A stretch of DNA of 64,000 bases, taken from Balanoglossus misakiensis. Its lineage: Eukaryota; Hemichordata. Shown one piece after another: positions 51,201 to 60,681 of this stretch. The notes below the pieces were generated by a model that ran no database searches, was not told where the DNA came from, and saw only the letters and a program-made list of their open reading frames with translations. The stretch lies in NCBI GenBank assembly GCA_040954595.2, contig CM082584.2, forward strand, positions 6,510,001 to 6,574,000, written 5' to 3'. Each line of letters starts with the position of its first letter. Position 1 is the stretch's first letter. The position numbers and the translations under genes were made by a program.

Positions 51201-52070
51201 ATTATTTGGTCAGGGAAGAGTTTCGGTAATTATGTCTACATACCGTCATTGGATAACTTTTACTATTTTACTGAGAACTGTGCTGGCATAATTTTGACAG
51301 GTTTTACTGCTCTCAGTGATGTGCATAGTAGACAAACTTGGCGGGGCGGTGCAGGCTGAACTTTTGACGTCTCTTTGAATTCTCGCCTGCTCTTTCAGAT
51401 CTCGTTCTAGTTCTTACGATTCGCGGAGCCGCTCCCGATCGGGATCTTCCAGCCGCCGGAAGCGCCACCACGGCTCCGGGTCACGCTCGCGCTCTTCGTC
51501 CCCGTCGAGGAGCAAGCGGAGGAGGAGGAGGGGGAGGAGCCACTCCAGTTCGCGATCCGACTCGCGCTCAAGATCACCGGAAAGGTTTGGGTATGGGTAA
51601 AGACCAATCAGGTGGCTTTTACGTCACCAACATGTTAAAATAATACACCACCATTTGTCTGCTTTGATCCAGACCTGGATCGCCAGTTTGTGCGCTGTGT
51701 TACGTCATTTTAGTCTTCTGTTTACCGTTGAAAAAATTAATTCAACTTTTAGATCATTCCGATGAGCGAGACAGTGAACAGATAGAAAATGAATTTATTT
51801 GAAATTGCAAATACATCAACTGAAATTTGTGCACACCTATGAAGCGATCGTCTCAATATTTTAAAGAATTTAAACTATATTTCAGTGTCATTATCCACCA
51901 AGCACACTAGTCTAGTGGTGTGGCTAAATTTCAAGCCCCCGTCCCCCAAAGTACAGTAAAGACTAGACTTGCATTTCAAAATCTGATTTGTACACAGTTC
52001 ACGTTGAGCATCTACGATAACATGTTATTTCCCCATTTTGTTTTGCAGGAGCAGTTCGAAGAAGACGTGA
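48226..52070 (+). CDS. ZRANB2: ZRANB2, zinc finger Ran-binding domain-containing splicing factor
   Basis: Nuclear RNA-binding protein of the SR-related group; the vertebrate protein binds AGGUAA-like RNA through two RanBP2-type zinc fingers and influences splice-site choice. Exons 48226-48293, 48561-48613, 48771-48873, 49346-49505, 49875-50081, 50748-50959, 51399-51584 and 52049-52070 join in frame to 336 residues. Finger 1: Cys19/24/35/38 with Trp17; finger 2: Cys73/76/87/90 with Trp71, both with the RNA-contacting NVNFARR / NVNWARR. Then EERTGYGGGYNER and DGEYDEFGRKKKKFRG, near-identical to the vertebrate sequence; an acidic region with three LSKYNL-like repeats (DLSKYNL, DISKYKL, DLSKYDL); and an RS domain from about 219 to the end. 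The last exon encodes only RSSSKKT, matching the vertebrate RSSSKKK end. Confidence 0.96.
48561..48613 (+). CDS. ZRANB2: ZRANB2 exon 2
   Basis: The acceptor ends at 48560 (tttctttccacag) and the donor gtatga is at 48614; phase 2 in, phase 1 out. It completes zinc finger 1 with CGNVNFARRTSCNRCG (Cys24, 35, 38). Confidence 0.95.
48771..48873 (+). CDS. ZRANB2: ZRANB2 exon 3
   Basis: The acceptor ends at 48770 (tctttacccacag) and the donor gtaagt is at 48874; phase 1 in, phase 2 out. It encodes the inter-finger linker and the start of finger 2: KSKGLFSANDWQC with Cys73. Confidence 0.95.
49346..49505 (+). CDS. ZRANB2: ZRANB2 exon 4
   Basis: The acceptor ends at 49345 (tgcttccaacag) and the donor gtaaac is at 49506; phase 2 in, phase 0 out. 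It carries CGNVNWARRSTCNMC (Cys76, 87, 90), then the strongly conserved ERTGYGGGYNER and SDGEYDE. Confidence 0.95.
49875..50081 (+). CDS. ZRANB2: ZRANB2 exon 5
   Basis: The acceptor ends at 49874 (aacatggtacag) and the donor gtaagt is at 50082; phase 0 at both ends, 207 nt. It encodes FGRKKKKFRG (likely nuclear localisation), a Glu/Asp-rich run and two SKY repeats. The acceptor lacks a strong pyrimidine tract, but the codon frame and homology fix it. Confidence 0.93.
50335..50408. repeat. Short interspersed repeat fragment in ZRANB2 intron 5
   Basis: The sequence tgaaacctgtctattaagga then cacctcttggacc, followed by an inverted counterpart (tctgtcctgatttagagagg then tgtc), forms a weak hairpin. 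It looks like a dispersed repeat common in invertebrate introns; with one copy in the window this rests on structure and recollection only. Confidence 0.35.
50505..50682. mobile_element. MITE in ZRANB2 intron 5, 178 bp
   Basis: Terminal inverted repeats of over 20 bp: gttaaagtcattttataagt on the left and cttataaaatgactttaac on the right, each followed inwards by a cgca/gcg block. Inside, tattataagtcgcacccc-type segments repeat in direct orientation (about 50532 and 50611). No coding. The superfamily is uncertain. Confidence 0.75.
50748..50959 (+). CDS. ZRANB2: ZRANB2 exon 6
   Basis: The acceptor ends at 50747 (caaatactacag) and the donor gtaatt is at 50960; phase 0 in, phase 2 out. It encodes the third SKY repeat (GGDLSKYDL) and the start of the RS domain, with many alternating Arg-Ser pairs. 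Confidence 0.93.
51053..51110. repeat. (CA)n microsatellite
   Basis: A CA-rich run with interruptions in ZRANB2 intron 6, just after the exon 6 donor. CA repeats downstream of donors can act as hnRNP L sites in vertebrates; here that is only a possibility. Confidence 0.85.
51399..51584 (+). CDS. ZRANB2: ZRANB2 exon 7
   Basis: The acceptor ends at 51398 (cctgctctttcag). The donor gtttgg at 51585 is weak but yields the conserved C-terminus through exon 8. It encodes RS-domain residues to RSPE(R), including a KRRRRRGR block. GC content is far above the flanks. If not spliced here, the frame reads Phe-Gly-Tyr-Gly and stops at 51598-51600, a possible alternative end. Confidence 0.9.
52049..52070 (+). 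CDS. ZRANB2: ZRANB2 exon 8 coding part (last seven codons)
   Basis: The acceptor ends at 52048 (ccccattttgttttgcag). Joined in phase 2 it encodes Arg-Ser-Ser-Ser-Lys-Lys-Thr and the stop TGA at 52068-52070. The match to the vertebrate end (RSSSKKK) decides this exon, which is too short to be seen as an open frame. Confidence 0.88.
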
Positions 52071-54020
52071 TCGCAGAGGGCCTAATAGATTTACAGGAAT
52101 TGTAAAGAATACATTTGTAAAGAAGTTTGTGAGTGCGTAGGCTTTTAATTTGAATCACTGTATTATGCAAGTCACATCTCTTGCACTACACGTCCAGGGG
52201 GAAATTTTGAACATGCCATTGTTGCTTTGATAATGTCGCGGGACCGTGGTAGCCATAACAATATGCCTTAGTTCTTTGCCTTGAAGACACGAAAATCAGT
52301 CACCTGTGTCCCGATAAACCTCTCGTTTAATCACTCAGTGTGTTTGTTGAATTCAATCGGTATAAAATAAAAACTTATTAAACCACGGTACGGTAGTACC
52401 TGTCTGGTTAAAAGTCAGAGGGTAGAAGAAATTGAGGATTAACATGTAGTTTAATTTGTCACTGGTTTTCAATGAAAGAATTATGAAATGCCATCTTGCC
52501 ATTGCGTTACTCGAGTACGCACAATATGCAGTGCTTTTGAACTACCATGGTAATTAAAAAAAAAAGAAACCTCATTTTAGCGAAATATTTTTCATTTTTT
52601 GCGTAATTATTGAATTTAAAAAAAGTCCCCCTGTTTTGTAGACCCACTCCCCCCACCCTTCACAGCTGTCTTTTGTAACTTTGCCAAATATCTCTTCATC
52701 CCCCCTGTCCCTGTGTCCCATATTTCATTTCAACATCAGCAGTGTAGAAGCCAAAGGTAGGTGTGTACATCTTAATTGGAAATGACGCCCGCAAATCTTG
52801 ATCCTGGGTTGAGAAGCGAGTTGTGTCGCAAATAATAATAGCATTTAGTTTTTATGCCATCCTTGAAGAAGACGATATTGTAGTCTAGACTAGTGCAGGT
52901 TCTTTGCACTCTACGCTGAAGTCAATGATGTACTTTGTTAGCCATGTTTTGAAATTTAATGGCAAGATTTCAACAAGTCTACAAGCCTTCGTTATGTGCT
53001 GTGTTGTGTTCATGGAATTTGTCTGCTTGTTGGCGGTTTCTGCCATATTTAGTTTTACAATTTAGCAGTTAAAATTAATTGATGAATCTGATTCTGGAAT
53101 ACCTTGATCCTAAAGAGATTGGATAATGATGAATATGCCAGAAACTATATTGTTATGATAATTTTATTCGACTCAAATTGAAATTATTTGTGAATTTTGG
53201 TATATGGCGTAAAGAATAGGATCTAGTAGGGCTTAATTGATTTGAAGTTTTATGTTCAAAAACTCTGATATTATCAGTCCTGAATTTTGTGGCTACTAAG
53301 AAGTACATCTCCAACAAAATGCAAGTTGGAAGTTTTTAGTGTTGAAAGACAATGCCTTTTATGTCGAATCATCTCAGTGTGTGTGTGATTGAATGAATTG
53401 AGTTCTGTCTTTCCATGATTGCCAAAGTAGTTTGTAAGTTAAATATGTTGCACATAATCTGTGACGGAAAAATGTTTTGTGTGCCGTCCAATGTTTTCAT
53501 GAATAAACTAGTCCTTAACAGTCGAAATTTGGTTCAGTGGTGTTTTCCAAAAAAACGTTGCGGCAAGTTTAGTATTGTACACACTGAACTGTGGCCAGCT
53601 GATGGCCTGTTTTGAAGGAGTCACCTTCACAAAATACTACACCATAGTAAATGTCCCATAATTCAGACGTGCAGTACACTGTAGTACAGCGAGTCACCAT
53701 TTGTCCCCAATTCAATTTTGAAGATGTTTTCATCAGCAAATGATTCGGATGCATCCTGTACTTGATTCATTTTGTGTTCAGTGCATTGCTTCAGAGCAGA
53801 TTTTTTGTAAGCCAAACTTGCAAATAAGATTTTCTTGCCAGTGTAACTACCAAAATCGCATTGCGATGGCTACTATCACTCTTCAGTTTTTAGGAAATTA
53901 AAAGCCTTGTGTCTTAATTTTGTGTTGATTTATTGATTATGTATGATTTATGTGTTGTGCAAACTCCCATGAAATAAACTGAATGTACCCCAGAATAAAT
54001 GTTGCCCCTCATTCTTAGTT
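52071..54020 (+). other. ZRANB2 3'UTR region with polyadenylation signals
   Basis: No coding is seen. Candidate aataaa signals lie at 52366-52371 (proximal), 53502-53507, 53973-53978 and 53994-53999 (two close together, distal). Alternative 3'UTR lengths are possible; the transcript end probably lies near one of these. Confidence 0.55.
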
Positions 54021-55862
54021 GGTTCGAATGGCTCAGCTTTTCTGAATTGATTACAAGTAGATTAAAGGAAAACGGTCACCTATGGAAAATTAGCTATAGT
54101 TACCATGGCAAATTGAGATCTAGCCAATCACAGATGTTCAGTGGGTGGCACACGCGAAAAAAGAGCGCCATCATGTGTTCTTTAGAACGCCATCTAAGCA
54201 ATATAGGGCCATGAGGAAACACAAGAGGATGAAAAGACGTCAAAACTGGCATATTTTCTTTTTTGGTTTACTGCAAAATTATCATCCAACCAGGTGAAAA
54301 CACACTGCTAAAAGATTAACTCGAAAATTCACTTCGTGTGCGTCGGCGCTGGCCTTTTGCGGTTCGATGTACTGATGCGCCCGATTGTTGTTTATTCCCG
54401 AAGGTTTTAATCCAGTTGAATTTTAAAAAGCTTTCCTCAAAAGGTCGGGTCATTCGAAGGACATGCACCGATATCGCTGAATGAAATCTAATATCACAGT
54501 TCAATAAGAGGAGGTCCCAGGGGTATTTTTTTCGATATGTGCGATGTGAACCTGAATGATTAAGATGGTAAGTTGTCAGTCTTTCTTCAATGTACATGTC
54601 TTCAGATTAGGATTACAGATAGCAGCCACGTTTGAGTAAAGAAGCAATTTTTAAGAACTTGAAAATTTCTAAATGTCAAGAAAATAGATCGGAGTTAACA
54701 CAGACATTGGCAGCCATTTTGAAAACTAAAAATCTGACGGTATAGCTAAATATGAGAAACATGTAAGAAAACTTATTTTGGCAGTTTAGATGTGCTACTG
54801 GTAGTACCTTAACATGGAAATAAATAATGCGATTCGATATCAAAACTTGATTAATAATAATCACGGTTACTTTTAATCCAGGTGAGAATTGTTCGTGTTT
54901 TCAATTTGTGGGAATCAGCAAATACAATAAATCTCTCTTCAGTACGATTTATAAGGTTTTTTCATGGACCTGTAATCTCCATCAGATCTAAGGGTCTTGT
55001 TTACTTCCGTTGACAAACAACTTCTGGCGTCTTATAAGTGTCCACTGGACATACATCACTCGACATACACCATCAATTCACTTGGATACCAAACAAGTGT
55101 CTGTTTCTATGGTGATGAATATATTCCCACTCGTCATGTCGGTACTCCATTGGGACCTTGGGAAATTAATTTTTAAATTGGTGAATCTATCAGACTTATT
55201 GGCGAAGCACAGTAATCTTGTTATTAATCCGGTGTTGAAAAAAGTGCCCAAAGTTCTGTTCAGTGTCACGTGTCTGTCGGATGAACTTGATTGATTCTTG
55301 CGCAATTCCGTTGTTATTATTCATAGTTTGTGAATTTTTCATGGGCTTCACACCGGAATTCAACGTGGGAAGTCAACGTATTTTTGTGTGAATTGAACTA
55401 TGAAAACAGGTCAATGAACATGAATCAGTGTGAAGAAGAACAACACAAAACCTAAAAGCTCATACTGATTACTGAATTCACCATCAAACCCATATTTTGT
55501 GTTTCACAACAGAACTACATTACTATAGGTCAGATAATAGGTAAATGTAGTGAACTTTAGTAGTAGAGAAGAAATGTATCAAAAAATGATCTGAAAATCA
55601 AACCTTTTAGCACCGTTTGGCCTCTGTAAGAAAAACAGCCATATGACTAAATACTTTTGTTAACATTAATTAACAGTGAATGGATATGGCGGGTTTTGTA
55701 AAAAGCAGACTATGAAATAGTTGACCGACTGAAGTCTCTTGGGTCGTTGCCCAGATAGGACATCAATTTCTGATTTACGTGAATGAGTGTCGATCTCCTA
55801 TAATTTGCATACAGGTGATCAAGCTAATAGTCTCGTGAAATCTGCAGATGACGGCGTGGTGA
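54021..55862. other. Intergenic region before the satellite block
   Basis: AT-rich DNA with no supported gene. Open frames are below 100 codons and lack protein features. Nothing repetitive stands out until the satellite monomers begin near 55870. Confidence 0.5.
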
Positions 55863-55872
55863 CTGGTTTTCC

Positions 55873-56068
55873 TGGGTTATTGCCAATGAAAATTGTCAAC
55901 AAAATGAGAAATTCCCGACTTTGAGAACTTTGGTGATTGTGTCATTCTCGGACATTTTTCATGGGTTATAGCTCATGAAAATTGTCCAAAAATGAGACAT
56001 TCCCGACTTTGAGAACTTTGGTGATTGTGTCATTTTCGGACATTTTTCATGGGTTATAGCCACGAAAA
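55873..56068. repeat. Left flank of 88-bp satellite, type 1 monomers
   Basis: Monomers start tgggttat at 55873, 55962 and 56050 (spacing 89 and 88). They carry attcccgactttgagaactt and gtgtcattttcggacattt, distinct from the right-hand bulk but sharing the same frame (gggttatagctcatgaaaat). The third is cut after cacgaaaa at 56068, where the composite array begins. Confidence 0.85.
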
Positions 56069-56266
56069 GCAACGTTACGGGATGAATGCGGAATGGTCGG
56101 GCAATCATTCGCCTCGGGCCGTAATAAAAAAGTTTTACTTTTAACTTTTAGTTTTAACAAGAAAACGTTTTATGCGTGACCAATAAGAGAGAAAATTTAT
56201 AGATCATTGTAGTTATGCTGCAATATAGTGCGGTAAATTTCCGACTCTTTCGAGCACACATCGTGA

Positions 56267-56340
56267 TGGCGAAGGGTTCAGGAAAGCTTGACTTTTACCT
56301 GAAGGTGTCAACTGATGTTGGTTCGAGACCACTTTTTTCT
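56267..56340 (+). promoter_or_regulatory. tRNA-like pol III promoter, unit 1 (boxes A and B plus T-run)
   Basis: The sequence tggcgaaggg (56267) resembles box A, ggttcgagacc (56320-56330) is a perfect internal box B (GGTTCRANNCC), and a run of six T follows at 56333. Box spacing of about 53 bp is within tRNA-gene range. The left arm fits tRNA positions 8-25 loosely and the T stem pairs only in part, so this is a tRNA-derived SINE-type head, not a tRNA gene. Confidence 0.55.
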
Positions 56341-56701
56341 ATTTCTTTTTTTTGTGAGAACTTTTAACGACATTATCATTGTAATTTTTACCATTTTCAT
56401 AAATCCAATTCATTTCAATATCTACGCTGCGTTTTTTATCTGTCGGGTATAAGAAACATGCAGGGAAATTTGTTCATTTTTTTTGTCGCGGTTCACTTTT
56501 TTGGGGCAAGTCTGAATACGGAGTGCTCAGCAGAGAGAAAGATAAACTCGCTAAAACCGTGTCTTTCCGCCCGCATGACCAACCAAGGAGCGAAAAAGTC
56601 GTCATTTGGGTCGTAATAAAACGTTTTTGTCGTCGAGGAGTGAAGAAAGAACGGTCAGATCGTTGCGGTGCAGGGAACTCTTATTTGCACCGCAGCGGTG
56701 A

Positions 56702-56740
56702 GAACTCTTATTTGCACCGCTGCGGTGCAAATAAGAGTTC
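56702..56740. repeat. 39-nt near-perfect palindrome in the unit linker
   Basis: Two 19-nt arms, gaactcttatttgcaccgc and its exact complement, surround one central T. Neighbouring direct and inverted partial copies (ttatttgcaccgcagcggtg before; gcaccgctgcggtgcaaata after) make a compound hairpin. The same block recurs in each of the seven linkers at the array period. Confidence 0.9.
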
Positions 56741-56826
56741 GCACCGCTGCGGTGCAAATAAGATCATTGGAGTTATGCTGCAATATAGTGCGGAAAATTT
56801 CCGACTTTTTTGAGAGCACATCGGGA

Positions 56827-56900
56827 TGGCGAAGTGGTCAGGAAGGCTTGACTTTTACCTGAAGGTGTCAACTGATGTTGGTTCGAGACCACTTTTTTTT
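56827..56900 (+). promoter_or_regulatory. tRNA-like pol III promoter, unit 2
   Basis: Box A tggcgaagtgg (56827-56837) is a better match to TRGYNNARNGG than in unit 1. Box B is at 56880-56890 and is followed by actttttttt. Units 3-8 repeat this arrangement with box B at 57443, 58005, 58568, 59131, 59693 and 60356. Confidence 0.6.
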
Positions 56901-59900
56901 CTATTTCTTTTTTTTTGTAAGAACTTTTAACGACATTATCATTGTAATTTTTACCATTTTCATAAATCCAATTCATTTCAATATCTACGCTGCGTTTTTT
57001 ATCTGTCGGGTATAAGAAACATGCAGGGAAATTTGTTCATTTTTTTTGTCGCGGTTCACTTTTTTGGGGCAAGTCTGAATACGGAGTGCTCAGCAGAGAG
57101 AAAGATAAACTCGCTAAAACCGTGTCTTTCCGCCCGCATGACCAACCAAGGAGCGAAAAAGTCGTCATTTGGGTCGTAATAAAACGTTTTTGTCGTCGAG
57201 GAGTGAATAAAGAACGGTCAGATCGTTGCGGTGCAGGGAACTCTTATTTGCACCGCAGCGGTGAGAACTCTTATTTGCACCGCTGCGGTGCAAATAAGAG
57301 TTCGCACCGCTGCGGTGCAAATAAGATCATTGGAGTTATGCTGCAATATAGTGCGGAAAATTTCCAATTTTTTTGAGAACACATCGGGATGGCGAAGTGG
57401 TCAGGAAGGCTTGACTTTTACCTGAAGGTGTCAACTGATGTTGGTTCGAGACCACTTTTTTTTCTATTTCTTTTTTTTGTAAGAACTTTTAACGACATTA
57501 TCATTGTAATTTTTACCATTTTCATAAATCCAATTCATTTCAATATCTACGCTGCGTTTTTTATCTGTCGGGTATAAGAAACATGCAGGGAAATTTGTTC
57601 ATTTTTTTTGTCGCGGTTCACTTTTTTGAGGCAAGTCTGAATACGGAGTGCTCAGCAGAGAGAAAGATAAACGCGCTAAAACCGTGTCTTTCCGCCCGCA
57701 TGACCAACCAAGGAGCGAAAAAGTCGTCATTTGGGTCGTAATAAAACGTTTTTGTCGTCGAGGAGTGAATAAAGAACGGTCAGATCGTTGCGGTGCAGGG
57801 AACTCTTATTTGCACCGCAGCGGTGAGAACTCTTATTTGCACCGCTGCGGTGCAAATAAGAGTTCGCACCGCTGCGGTGCAAATAAGATCATTGGAGTTA
57901 TGCTGCAATATAGTGCGGAAAATTTCCGACATTTTTGAGAACACATCGGGATGGCGAAGTGGTCAGGAAGGCTTGACTTTTACCTGAAGGTGTCAACTGA
58001 TGTTGGTTCGAGACCACTTTTTTTTCTATTTCTTTTTTTTTGTAAGAACTTTTAACGACATTATCATTGTAATTTTTACCATTTTCATAAATCCAATTCA
58101 TTTCAATATCTACGCTGCGTTTTTTATCTGTCGGGTATAAGAAACATGCAGGGAAATTTGTTCATTTTTTTTGTCGCGGTTCACTTTTTTGGGGCAAGTC
58201 TGAATACGGAGTGCTCAGCAGAGAGAAAGATAAACTCGCTAAAACCGTGTCTTTCCGCCCGCATGACCAACCAAGGAGCGAAAAAGTCGTCATTTGGGTC
58301 GTAATAAAACGTTTTTGTCGTCGAGGAGTGAATAAAGAACGGTCAGATCGTTGCGGTGCAGGGAACTCTTATTTGCACCGCAGCGGTGAGAACTCTTATT
58401 TGCACCGCTGCGGTGCAAATAAGAGTTCGCACCGCTGCGGTGCAAATAAGATCATTGGAGTTATGCTGCAATATAGTGCGGAAAATTTCCGACTTTTTTG
58501 AGAGCACATCGGGATGGCGAAGTGGTCAGGAAGGCTTGACTTTTACCTGAAGGTGTCAACTGATGTTGGTTCGAGACCACTTTTTTTTCTATTTCTTTTT
58601 TTTTGTAAGAACTTTTAACGACATTATCATTGTAATTTTTACCATTTTCATAAATCCAATTCATTTCAATATCTACGCTGCGTTTTTTATCTGTCGGGTA
58701 TAAGAAACATGCAGGGAAATTTGTTCATTTTTTTTGTCGCGGTTCACTTTTTTGGGGCAAGTCTGAATACGGAGTGCTCAGCAGAGAGAAAGATAAACTC
58801 GCTAAAACCGTGTCTTTCCGCCCGCATGACCAACCAAGGAGCGAAAAAGTCGTCATTTGGGTCGTAATAAAACGTTTTTGTCGTCGAGGAGTGAATAAAG
58901 AACGGTCAGATCGTTGCGGTGCAGGGAACTCTTATTTGCACCGCAGCGGTGAGAACTCTTATTTGCACCGCTGCGGTGCAAATAAGAGTTCGCACCGCTG
59001 CGGTGCAAATAAGATCATTGGAGTTATGCTGCAATATAGTGCGGAAAATTTCCAATTTTTTTGAGAACACATCGGGATGGCGAAGTGATCAGGAAGGCTT
59101 GACTTTTACCTGAAGGTGTCAACTGATGTTGGTTCGAGACCACTTTTTTTTCTATTTCTTTTTTTTGTAAGAACTTTTAACGACATTATCATTGTAATTT
59201 TTACCATTTTCATAAATCCAATTCATTTCAATATCTACGCTGCGTTTTTTATCTGTCGGGTATAAGAAACATGCAGGGAAATTTGTTCATTTTTTTTGTC
59301 GCGGTTCACTTTTTTGAGGCAAGTCTGAATACGGAGTGCTCAGCAGAGAGAAAGATAAACTCGCTAAAACCGTGTCTTTCCGCCCGCATGACCAACCAAG
59401 GAGCGAAAAAGTCGTCATTTGGGTCGTAATAAAACGTTTTTGTCGTCGAGGAGTGAATAAAGAACGGTCAGATCGTTGCGGTGCAGGGAACTCTTATTTG
59501 CACCGCAGCGGTGAGAACTCTTATTTGCACCGCTGCGGTGCAAATAAGAGTTCGCACCGCTGCGGTGCAAATAAGATCATTGGAGTTATGCTGCAATATA
59601 GTGCGGAAAATTTCCGACTTTTTTGAGAACACATCGGGATGGCGAAGTGGTCAGGAAGGCTTGACTTTTACCTGAAGGTGTCAACTGATGTTGGTTCGAG
59701 ACCACTTTTTTTTCTATTTCTTTTTTTTTGTAAGAACTTTTAACGACATTATCATTGTAATTTTTACCATTTTCATAAATCCAATTCATTTCAATATCTA
59801 CGCTGCGTTTTTTATCTGTCGGGTATAAGAAACATGCAGGGAAATTTGTTCATTTTTTTTGTCGCGGTTCACTTTTTTGGGGCAAGTCTGAATACGGAGT

Positions 59901-60091
59901 GCTCAGCAGAGAGACAGATAAACTCGCTAAAACCGTGTCTTTCCGCCCGCATGACCAACCAAGGAGCGAAAAAGTCGTCATTTGGGTCGTAATAAAACGT
60001 TTTTGTCGTCGAGGAGTGAATAAAGAACGGTCAGATCGTTGCGGTGCAGGGAACTCTTATTTGCACCGCAGCGGTGAGAACTCTTATTTGC

Positions 60092-60291
60092 ACCGCTGCG
60101 GTGCAAATAAGAGTTCGCACCGCTGCGGTGCAAATAAGATCATTGGAGTTATGCTGCAATATAGTGCGGAAAATTTCCAAATTTTTTGAGTACCGCTGCG
60201 GTGCAAATAAGAGTTCGCACCGCTGCGGTGCAAATAAGATCATTGGAGTTATGCTGCAATATAGTGCGGAAAATTTCCAAATTTTTTGAGT
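60092..60291. repeat. 100-bp tandem duplication inside the last array unit
   Basis: Segment 60092-60191 is repeated at 60192-60291 with at most a base or two of difference (gcaccg versus gtaccg at the joint). It includes one half of the compound palindrome and the following aagatcattggagttatg block. This accounts exactly for the 663-bp final interval. Confidence 0.93.
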
Positions 60292-60681
60292 ACACATCGG
60301 GATGGCGAAGGGGTCAGGAAGGCTTGACTTTTACCTGAAGGTGTCAACTGATGTTGGTTCGAGACCACTTTTTTCTATTTCTTTTTTTTGTGAGAACTTT
60401 TAACGACATTATCATTGTAATTTTTACCATTTTCATAAATCCAATTCATTTCAATATCTACGCTGCGTTTTTTATCTGTCGGGTATAAGAAACATGCAGG
60501 GAAATTTGTTCATTTTTTTTTGTCGCGGTTCACTTTTTTGGGGCAAGTCTGAATACGGAGTGCTCAGCAGAGAGAAAGATAAACTCGCTAAAACCGTGTC
60601 TTTCCGCCCGCATGACCAACCAAGGAGCGAAAATGTCGTTATTTAGGCCGTAATAAAACGTTTTTGTCGCCGAGGAGTGAA

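Larger units (their letters stand above)
56069..60681. repeat. Composite tandem array of eight ~562-bp units inserted in the satellite
   Basis: Eight tRNA-like heads have box B starts at 56320, 56880, 57443, 58005, 58568, 59131, 59693 and 60356: spacings 560, 563, 562, 563, 563, 562 and 663. The first unit starts at about 56203 after the linker position, and the last stops at gaggagtga before a linker, so the order is body-linker-body and so on with seven linkers. Units are nearly identical, meaning recent amplification. The last interval is 100 bp longer through an internal duplication (60092-60191 and 60192-60291). The stretch 56069-56202 is diverged, with one match (ggccgtaataaaa) to the unit end. 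The open frames of 96, 64 and 67 codons repeat only because the DNA repeats, and they begin with GTG or in another frame. Confidence 0.95.

Noticed and set aside
56262-56340. A genuine tRNA gene
   Set aside because: Boxes A and B fit, but the acceptor and anticodon stems do not form a cloverleaf and the T stem is only partly paired. Treated as a tRNA-derived head.
56523-60189. Repeated 96-, 64- and 67-codon open frames in the tandem units as a small gene family
   Set aside because: They recur because the DNA is nearly identical. The 96-codon frames have no ATG start, the frames overlap each other, and they cross the palindromic linker. No coding signature can be separated from repeat identity.
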